Source of the DNA: Bacteroides sp.
Lineage (GTDB): Bacteria; Bacteroidota; Bacteroidia; Bacteroidales; Bacteroidaceae
DNA: 5,041 nt
NCBI GenBank assembly: GCA_021204375.1
Contig: JAJPZL010000488.1
Span: forward strand, 1 to 5,041
Direction of reading: 5' to 3'
Shown here: one piece after another, positions 1-5,041 of the stretch
Position numbering within the stretch: position 1 is the stretch's first letter
Layout: each line of letters starts with the position of its first letter
Position numbers and translations under genes: made by a program
The notes under the pieces: model-generated
Told to the model about the DNA's origin: nothing
The model's input: the letters and a program-made list of their open reading frames with translations, nothing else
Database searches by the model: none

Positions 1-209
1 ATATTAAATAATCTGGCTCCGATAGCGGGTTTCCATACCCATATTCTGTCGCCTTTCATTAATTCCGGTTCCATGGAATTACTCGGTATGGTGAAAGATG
101 CGATTAAAAATAGTTGTACTAAAACATATATAACTCCGATAACGGCTATGGTAAACAGGATATTAATGATCCTATTTATCCACTGGGTAATGTATGGGTT
201 GCTTTTCAT
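1..209 (-). CDS. lepB: Type I signal peptidase (S26 family), N-terminal part, cut by window edge
   Basis: Type I signal peptidase is a membrane-anchored serine protease that removes signal peptides from exported proteins on the outer face of the inner membrane. The frame opens at ATG 209-207 and stays open for 69 codons to the window edge. Residues about 14-37 form one hydrophobic membrane anchor. It is followed by TIPSNSMEPELMKGDRIWVW, the family's box B, with the nucleophile Ser45 in the S-M-x-P motif. The general-base lysine lies further downstream, outside the window. The text K-P-A-I-G-A-R-L-F-N after box B resembles the box region of Bacteroidales LepB paralogs. The start overlaps the stop of the thioredoxin-like gene as ATGA, so translation is probably coupled. 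This is the only gene here with no visible lesion, but only its first third or so is seen. Its place after three exported-protein genes suggests a local paralog rather than the housekeeping copy; that is inference. Confidence 0.88.
   Translation of the reverse strand, partial: MKSNPYITQWINRIINILFTIAVIGVIYVLVQLFLIASFTIPSNSMEPELMKGDRIWVWKPAIGARLFN
206..209 (-). promoter_or_regulatory. ATGA stop/start overlap coupling the thioredoxin-like gene to lepB
   Basis: The TGA of the thioredoxin-like gene (208-206) overlaps the ATG of the signal peptidase gene (209-207). This arrangement normally means termination-reinitiation coupling. Because the upstream gene is frameshifted twice, ribosomes starting at its true ATG would stop long before this junction, so coupled expression of lepB could be reduced unless translation restarts inside the upstream gene. 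Confidence 0.8.
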
Positions 210-448
210 CTGCTATTTCTCTTTTCAGGAGCTTTATTTCCCGCAATTTTTTCCAGGTAGTTGTTCTTTACCTGTAAATCAAAAACAGGGTTTCCTGTGG
301 CAATAATGTGGTTCTTTTCGTCCAATAGCAGCACTATATCGGAAGAAAAATGATTGAGCTTATTCAGGCAGTCGTCCATATCCAGGCAAACCGAATAAGT
401 GAAATCTTCACTTTCGAGTATATATTTCATCTCTTCCATATCACCCGG

Positions 449-461
449 AAAAAGAAAAAAA
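449..461 (-). other. Frameshift in T7-C-T5 tract of thioredoxin-like gene (one base missing)
   Basis: On the minus strand the tract reads T7 (461-455), C, T5 (453-449). Upstream, the frame encodes D-T-I-P-F-L-F-F-F; downstream, the family-like sequence P-G-D-M-E-E-M-K-Y-I-L continues in the -1 frame. One added T in either run restores continuity. The unrepaired frame ends at TGA 429-427, which overlaps ATG 430-428 in the correct frame. Confidence 0.8.
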
Positions 462-703
462 GAAACGGTATTGTATCTTGTGTGGCCGCCTTTACCTCCA
501 TCATAAACTCTTCCCAGCCATCCAACTGTAGTTTACAACCCATACAATCGGTAGTATCCATATACACCAGGATTTTCATGCCGGCCTGTGAAATTTCAGG
601 TATAGCTGTATCGGTTAATAAACGTGTAAAAGTAGCTCTCTCAGGAAGTAAAATCTCTTTGCCATTCCATTTCTGAGCCAGCATATTCATCTCTTTTCCG
701 TTC

Positions 704-710
704 TTTTTTT
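704..710 (-). other. Frameshift at A7 just after the lipobox cysteine (one base missing)
   Basis: Seven A residues directly follow the TGC codon of the lipidated cysteine (713-711). One extra A would join the signal peptide to the mature protein. As it stands the leader ends at TGA 689-687, overlapping ATG 690-688 in the correct frame. An internal start there would make a protein without a signal peptide, which would stay in the cytoplasm. Confidence 0.8.
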
Positions 711-795
711 GCAGGTTATACTCAGGAAAAGCAGTAAAGTCAGTGCAGTAAGTTTGTTATATTTCATATCTGTTCTATTTTTCTATGAACGTCCG

Positions 796-817
796 GAGGT
801 GAATGATTGCTTCACTC
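796..817 (-). other. Small imperfect hairpin in the 55-nt gap between the transglutaminase-like and thioredoxin-like genes
   Basis: The gap at 822-768 is the longest one in the window. It holds an imperfect inverted repeat, GAGTGAA and TTCACCTC, around a 7-nt loop: 5 pairs, a bulge, then 2 more pairs. No T tract follows, so it is not a good intrinsic terminator. No Bacteroides-type -7 element (TAnnTTTG) was seen in the gap, and readthrough into the next gene is the simplest view. The hairpin may be chance. Confidence 0.25.
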
Positions 818-1221
818 AACTATTACCACCACACCTGTTTTCCATCCTCCCAGGTAAATATTCTCTCTTCTTTTCCTTTACTCAGGTTGCGTAATAGTAA
901 CAAAGCGTTTTCAGGGACATTCTTATATTCTAAATACTGTAATTCCCTGCTACCTACCTGTTGCCCCAGGCTTTCCCACTCTTTATCCCAGTAAAAAAGC
1001 TCATACCGTTCGCCTTCTTTTGTAAAGTTGTCATCATTACGTGGTAAATAAACTAACTTTGAAAGGGAGATCACCCGGCCCAAATAAACTCCTACCCAGG
1101 CATCTTTTTGTTCCCTACTCGTTTTACAGGCACTTAAAACCTGTTCGTCAAAAGCTCTTTTCATGGTTTCCATGGCATCCATATCGTCAGGCCGGTAATT
1201 ACCGATCACTTTGCCGCTTAA

Positions 1222-1227
1222 TTTTTT
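1222..1227 (-). other. Frameshift at A6 in transglutaminase-like gene (one base too many)
   Basis: The upstream frame reads A-E-I-E-L-Y-D-K-N-G-Q-K, then runs into TAA 1201-1199 through nonfamily sequence. Reading A5 instead of A6 gives N-G-Q-K-L-S-G-K-V-I-G, which continues unbroken to TAA 825-823. This is the only one of the five frame errors that needs a base removed. Confidence 0.8.
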
Positions 1228-1981
1228 GCCCGTTCTTATCATACAATTCTATTTCAGCCATATTTCCTTCTGTTCCCGCGGGTGGTACATATTTCATATA
1301 CCGATAAGATTTATGGAGAAGAATTGTCTGGTAGTTACACTCTGTGATCGTATCTATATAAATTGTATCAGCCTGTGTGAATAACTCTTCTTTACTTAAT
1401 ACAAAATATCCTCCTATGATCGCTTTGAGCCATCGTTGAGGGTTCAAATCCATAAATTTACGTTTCAACCTCACGGTTTGTAACCGGTTCTTATCCGGTT
1501 TTAAAAAAGAAACCTGCCCCTCTTTATCTACTTTTACCGGATAGTAAGCCGATGAATAGTTGCCTGCTGAGTAATAGACTGGCAGGTATACTGCATGGCG
1601 GGTCATATCTCTAAAAATATATCCTTTTCCTTTGGGAGTACCGTAAGCTACAGTTTTCCAGTCATACAGATCAAAGACAGAGAGATAAGCATACCGTGCT
1701 CTCTTTTCCGGTTCGAAGCGCTCCGGCAATATAACATCGATAGTCTCTTCATAGTGATCCGTAACATCTATGATCCGGCGGTTTTTGAAGAAGGGGGGTA
1801 CATCCTCCTCATCTTTAATTAATCCTCCCTGATCACCATAGGTGTTCCGGTAAACTTTGGATATATGATAAAAGTCACCCTTGATATGGTTTCCAAAACG
1901 GGTTGGACTGCCCGGCATAATAGGATAACACTTATTGTCCACTATAATTGAGATCCATTCATGCCCCATGGCATGGTTTGT

Positions 1982-1984
1982 TCA
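1982..1984 (-). other. In-frame TGA in transglutaminase-like gene, at an expected Trp
   Basis: The codon order is D-F-T-P-N, TGA, T-N-H-A-M-G-H-E-W in a single reading frame, with no indel. The position after D-F-T-P-x is Trp in the relatives I recall, so a TGG to TGA transition explains it. It falls between the catalytic Cys229 and His262. Confidence 0.85.
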
Positions 1985-3055
1985 GTTCGGAGTAAAATCT
2001 AAAACTACAGGAACCCCTATACTCCGGTAGATATACCTTCCAAAAGCTGTGTAGGTGGGACAAGAGCCTGCTTTTATCTCTAACAAAGAAGAGGGTCTCA
2101 AAGAGGGAACGTACTGCGGTGTATAATAGCGGTTTCCTATAAACATCCAGCTGATAACCTTATAAAGATCTTCTATATTACTGTTATACATCGAATCTAC
2201 TACCGGTTTAAGTCGCTCCTGATACATCTCCATCCACGATTCGAGGGGTTCGTTGCCCAAACGGTGGGGTAGTATATATTCGCAGAATTCATCAAATGAC
2301 AGATCCTTTGCCCAGGGAAATTGCCATGCCTGAAAAGCCCTGTCTATATGATCTGTTAAATAGTCGGACGTTATGGTTTGCAGATCCAGTGTTATATCCA
2401 TCTCTTCAAACCTTTCCGGTTTGTAAACAGAATCATAGAATGCTATCATATCTTTAGCCGAAATATTCTTATCCTTTTGCAAGTTATCTACCCGTTGATA
2501 ATACTCCTCCATAAATGGAGAGTTCTTTGCATGACACCATTTCATATTCCTGATAAGGAATTCCGCAGCTTTTTTCTTTTCGGGATCATTTTTGTAGTGT
2601 TCAAGTACACGCTCCAACTCAACACGATTTTCACCGCTTTGCTTCAAAGAGTTTTCTAAAGCTTTATCGGTACAACTGACAGAAAAGATACAGGCTATTG
2701 CCACCCATAGTACATACTGTGTTTGTTGTCGATTGTTTTTATTCATATGTTCTGTCTGTAAATTATCATCTTCTTGTTACCCTGAACTCACATTTTTGTG
2801 TTCCCAGTAATCCTGCCCCATCTACTCCTTCTGCCTGCCCTATAAATTTAGTGTAAATATCCGAGCAGTAAAAAGAAAGGGTTGCTTCTCCTTTTTCGTC
2901 TGTTACAACCGATGGATTCCAGTATAGGGTATTGCGGGCATCGGGAATGGCTGATAGTATATCCAGTTCATCCGGCTCGTAAAACTCCCGGTGTGCATAG
3001 TATCCCTTTGTTCGCCAGAGGTTGTTCATACGTAGGAGTTCTTCTTCGGAGTATT

Positions 3056-3059
3056 GGGG
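3056..3059 (-). other. Frameshift at C4 in MG2-like gene (one base missing)
   Basis: The frame arriving here reads F-I-V-Y-N-G-P, then turns into nonfamily sequence and stops at TGA 3028-3026. Reading C5 instead of C4 gives N-G-P-Q-Y-S-E-E-E-L-L-R-M-N-N-L-W, which runs on to the natural end of the gene. The premature TGA overlaps ATG 3029-3027 in the correct frame. The sequence is not a standard X-XXY-YYZ slippery site. Confidence 0.82.
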
Positions 3060-3478
3060 CCATTATAAACTATAAATCCACCATCCGCCCAATACTTAGT
3101 ATTATATTTAATTATCTCATATGATTTACCTACCACAGGTTCTATTCTTTCTCTGCGACATATCGGATTATCTGCATGGGTATATCCTTCTACATAATCA
3201 TTTAGGTATGTATTTCCGCATGTACACACCCATGCTCTATTAAGGTTTTTCTGTGCCAGACTGTCGAGTTTTCCCATCACTTTATCCTTTACTATTTTTC
3301 CTTTTTTTTCCGTTACGGTCAGCTCCTGTAGTAGTATGGTACTATCGCTACTTATGACAGGTAAATCAAGGAAAGAGTTATCTTGCTGGTCTAAGGAGAT
3401 GACCGGGTAGAAATCCGTATAGCTTTCTCTTATACTATCTATCTTTTGAAAATAATCTATGAACTGAAGTTTGTGTCT

Positions 3479-3481
3479 CTA
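3479..3481 (-). other. In-frame TAG in MG2-like gene, downstream of the Y-L-Y-M-K-P motif
   Basis: The same frame encodes Y-L-Y-M-K-P-T-L-P-K-E before the TAG and R-H-K-L-Q-F-I-D-Y-F-Q-K after it. Relatives that I recall carry Tyr near this position, so TAT or TAC to TAG is the easiest origin; Gln from CAG is also one step away. Confidence 0.78.
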
Positions 3482-3648
3482 CTCTTTGGGTAGAGTTGGT
3501 TTCATATAGAGGTATCCTCCCCGCAGTTCCTTCATTATCTCTGGTGTAATGGAGAAGTATTCTACCGAGTCTGTCCATATCAGTACAGAGTTATCCTCTA
3601 CTCCAGATACCTGGATGAGCTGCTGCACTCCTACCCATTGTTCTGCTC

Positions 3649-3655
3649 TTTTTTT
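3649..3655 (-). other. Frameshift at A7 in MG2-like gene (one base missing)
   Basis: The frame arriving from upstream (G-R-H-T-I-E-R-K-K) ends at TAG 3633-3631. Adding one A gives E-R-K-K-R-A-E-Q-W-V-G-V-Q-Q-L-I-Q-V, which flows into family-like sequence. In the arriving frame the bases fall as A AAA AAA, a permitted -1 slippery heptamer, and A7 is also long enough for RNA polymerase slippage. Confidence 0.8.
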
Positions 3656-4794
3656 CTCTCTATGGTGTGCCTGCCTGTAATTCCATCCGGCAAAAACTTC
3701 TCTCCCAGGTAAGGTTTATCGGACATACTCCATATATACCTTCTCCACCCCTGGGTAAGCAGGAGTAGATCCAGTGCTATCTTTCGCTTCTCATCCTCCT
3801 TTTCAAAGTAATAGGCCGGGTTATGTATCTTACCCCTTATCTGAGCGGATAGATAACAGTAAGATAGAATATTTATCGGATCTTCCTGATTCTGGTATGC
3901 ATGGTTATATACACTGATCTCTAAATTAGTCCTGAGAGGTTTTCCTTTTTCATCCGTTACTTTGATCTTCATGGTTGCCCTCTGGCGGATGGTATATATC
4001 TCTTTATCCATCTCCATCGATATCTTCAATCTTTTCTGTGGATGCACATATACCAATCTCTCTGCTACGGGTTTTTCCTGCTGGTTGAGTAGTGTGATCT
4101 CCGCTACTCCCTGATAAGGAAAACGCTCTACGGAAATACTTATTTTTAGGCTCTCTTTCAGTCTCCCCTTTGCTACGGCACATACCATTCCTCTTAACTG
4201 ACACACCACCTGAATAGACTGGCTGGGCATTCCTTTTGTTTGTGAGATAAGTAAGGTGATCTCTTTATTATTCTGTTTTACCACTCTTAGGGACATTCCC
4301 TGTGGAAGTATCTCTGGCAGGGAGTAGTTCTTTCCATTGGTTAGCTCTATCCTGTACTGGCTTTGGGGAGATGGAGTAAATAAGATACGCCCCATTCCTT
4401 GGTGCAAGCTCTTTAGTTGTACAATGGGTTTTTCATTCTTATACAAAGTTCCCTCTACCTCTTGTGGTACTCCCTTTCCATTGGTTGCTTTAAAGGCTAC
4501 TACAGCCGGTATGTTTGCTATCAGATCCCCTCCTTCGGGGAATAGTTCAAAGCGAAAGGTTGAATCTTCCCTTTGACTTTGTTGCCTTTGCAGGTTGATA
4601 CTTCGTAGTATTTTTACTTTTCTTTTTGCTATGATCTGCATGGTATCTTTCCGTAAGAAAGAGTTTTGGGTATATCCCTCTAAGAAGTAGTCTCCGGGTG
4701 GTAGGTTCTCCTCTACATAGATATGTCCCTGTGCAATTTCCTCTTCCATGGGGCATATCTCTTTCCACATCACACTATCTCGGGAGCTTATCAT

Positions 4795-4797
4795 CTA
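4795..4797 (-). other. In-frame TAG near the start of the MG2-like gene, immediately followed by ATG
   Basis: The codons read S-E-T-L-Y-L, TAG, M-I-S-S-R-D-S-V-M-W in one frame. Relatives typically show a polar residue here (Glu or Gln), reachable from TAG by one change. It lies at about codon 82, inside the MG2-type domain. The ATG directly after the stop would allow restart, but such a product would lack the signal peptide. Confidence 0.82.
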
Positions 4798-5041
4798 CAG
4801 GTAGAGTGTTTCACTACCCGTGGATAGTCCCAAGGATTGAGCATCCAATTGATAGACTTTGAACCAGAGGTCTTCTCCTGTCTCATAAATCCCCTTGCTG
4901 GTTTGGATGTAGAGCAACTCGGAGGGACGGAGTTCGAAAGTTTCCATAAATCTCTCTTCTGCTTGTTGGGCAAAGGCTGGAAACAAGCAGAGAAGAAGGG
5001 TAAATAAAAAGAACTTTTTTGTCTGTAAGATTATACCATGC

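Larger units (their letters stand above)
206..767 (-). pseudogene. Thioredoxin-like lipoprotein with CMGC motif, broken by two frameshifts
   Basis: The true start is ATG 767-765, which gives a lipoprotein signal MKYNKLTALTLLLFLSITC with lipidated Cys19. From that ATG the frame ends after 26 codons at TGA 689-687. One extra A in the A7 tract at 710-704 joins Cys19 to the next open segment (K-K-K-N-G-K-E-M-N-M-L-A-Q). A second one-base loss in the T tract at 461-449 separates P-F-L-F-F-F from P-G-D-M-E-E-M. After both repairs the protein is 187 residues: a basic linker, then I-L-V-Y-M-D-T-T-D with C75-M-G-C78, a beta strand I-P-F-L-F-F-F, and a C-terminal part ending in A-T-G-N-P-V-F. That layout fits the thioredoxin-like lipoproteins common in Bacteroidales, presumably periplasm-facing thiol proteins. 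Related proteins, as I recall them, often carry a C-terminal DUF1573 domain; none is present here, because the frame ends at the lepB overlap. Whether this is a dead gene, a rescued gene or an assembly error cannot be settled from the sequence. Confidence 0.8.
823..2746 (-). pseudogene. Transglutaminase-like lipoprotein with C-terminal discoidin-like module, broken by one nonsense codon and one frameshift
   Basis: The start is ATG 2746-2744, followed by a hydrophobic leader ending in I-F-S-V-S-C, which gives lipidated Cys25. A helical region follows, with motifs such as F-D-E-F-C-E-Y-I-L-P-H-R-L, typical of large Bacteroidales transglutaminase-like lipoproteins. The core shows K-A-G-S-C229 as nucleophile and A-M-G-H262-E-W as the candidate histidine; a third, acidic catalytic residue is not obvious. 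Then comes a beta-rich region with D-M-T-R-H-A-V-Y-L-P-V-Y-Y. The last 130 or so residues (W-V-G-V-Y-L-G, Y-L-P-R-N-D-D-N, Y-E-L-F-Y-W-D) resemble an F5/8 type C (discoidin-like) module. Two defects interrupt it: TGA 1984-1982 where family members have Trp, and one surplus A in the A6 run at 1227-1222. Repaired length is 640 residues. The product would be a lipoprotein in the envelope; family members are of unknown substrate. The truncated product would end before the histidine and should be catalytically inactive. Confidence 0.85.
2766..5041 (-). pseudogene. Secreted MG2/alpha-2-macroglobulin-like protein with TonB-plug-like segment, broken at four sites; 5' end at window edge
   Basis: This is a large secreted protein of a Bacteroidales family that begins with an MG2-type domain. 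Numbering from the CAT codon at 5040: residues 1-24 form a signal peptide (T-K-K-F-F-L-F-T-L-L-L, cleavage near A-F-A|Q-Q). Next comes the family hallmark L-L-Y-I-Q-T-S-K-G-I-Y-E-T-G-E-D-L-W-F-K. Further motifs are P-E-G-G-D-L-I, L-L-L-T-Q-G-W-R-R-Y, G-G-Y-L-Y-M-K-P, a plug-like L-L-Q-E-L-T-V-T-E, W-V-C-T-C-G-N, L-N-D-Y-V-E-G-Y-T-H, K-G-Y-Y-A-H-R-E-F-Y-E-P, and A-R-N-T-L-Y-W-N-P. No ATG lies in frame inside the window; the codon covering base 5041 ends in G and could be ATG. Two TAG codons and two one-base losses interrupt it. Repaired length is about 758 codons, ending at TGA 2768-2766. It leads the operon, 19 nt before the transglutaminase-like gene. No A2M thioester CGEQ is present. Its role is unknown; an outer-surface or periplasmic binding role is inferred. 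Confidence 0.83.

Noticed and set aside
350..676. Plus-strand open frame of 108 codons
   Set aside because: It lies antisense to the thioredoxin-like gene, whose minus-strand text has a lipobox, a CMGC motif and family-like sequence. The plus-strand text shows no recognisable motif.
2882..3124. Plus-strand open frame opposite the MG2-like gene
   Set aside because: It has no domain or signal and is opposite well-supported family motifs (K-G-Y-Y-A-H-R-E-F-Y and A-R-N-T-L-Y-W-N-P).
3190..3245. C-T-C-G-N in the MG2-like protein as an alpha-2-macroglobulin thioester site
   Set aside because: The thioester motif is CGEQ. Here the Glu-Gln is absent, and the surrounding L-N-D-Y-V-E-G-Y-T-H belongs to the plug-like family region.
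3026..3280. A separate small gene of 84 codons starting at ATG 3280
   Set aside because: It is only the segment of the MG2-like gene between TAG 3481 and the C4 frameshift. Sequence upstream of ATG 3280 continues in the same frame with family-like text.
2750..5030. Similar TTACAGACA strings before the transglutaminase-like gene and at the start of the MG2-like gene
   Set aside because: The match is only about nine bases at two places, and one copy lies within coding sequence. It is too short to call a repeat or operator.
5037..5039. ATG at 5039-5037 as the start of the MG2-like gene
   Set aside because: It is in another frame and meets TAA after two codons. The signal peptide frame is open to the window edge, so the start is probably at or beyond 5043.
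1..5041. CRISPR arrays, tRNA or rRNA genes, insertion sequences
   Set aside because: No direct repeats with regular spacing, no cloverleaf or rRNA-like text, and no transposase or terminal inverted repeats were seen.

Overview
The window reads as one stretch of a Bacteroidales-type genome (Bacteroides, Parabacteroides or a relative). The evidence is moderate G+C, lipoprotein signal sequences with relaxed lipoboxes, no obvious Shine-Dalgarno sequences, and protein families typical of that order: a large secreted MG2/alpha-2-macroglobulin-like protein, a transglutaminase-like lipoprotein with a C-terminal carbohydrate-binding-like module, and a thioredoxin-like lipoprotein. I could not run a database search, so family calls rest on recognised motifs and architecture.

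All genes lie on the minus strand and look like one operon, read from high to low coordinates: (A) 5041-2766, a secreted MG2/TonB-plug-type protein whose first codon is at or just beyond the window edge; (B) 2746-823, a transglutaminase-like lipoprotein; (C) 767-206, a thioredoxin-like lipoprotein with a CMGC motif; (D) 209-1, the first 69 codons of a type I signal peptidase, overlapping C by ATGA and running off the window. Gaps are 19 nt (A-B) and 55 nt (B-C). The plus strand carries nothing convincing.

The main surprise is that A, B and C are each broken several times, yet each becomes a continuous, family-like protein once small defects are repaired. I count three in-frame stop codons (TAG 4797-4795, TAG 3481-3479, TGA 1984-1982) and five single-base frame errors, all at or beside homopolymers (A7 3655-3649, C4 3059-3056, A6 1227-1222, A7 710-704, and the T7/T5 tract 461-449). 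Four of the five need one added base and one needs one base removed. After repair, the lengths are exact multiples of three: about 758, 640 and 187 residues. The likeliest explanations are recent decay of the whole operon or homopolymer errors in the assembly. Transcriptional slippage or reinitiation is possible but less likely. Several premature stops sit on or next to an ATG that reopens the correct frame.

If intact, the module would make three exported envelope proteins plus a dedicated signal peptidase. Their joint function is not established by the sequence.
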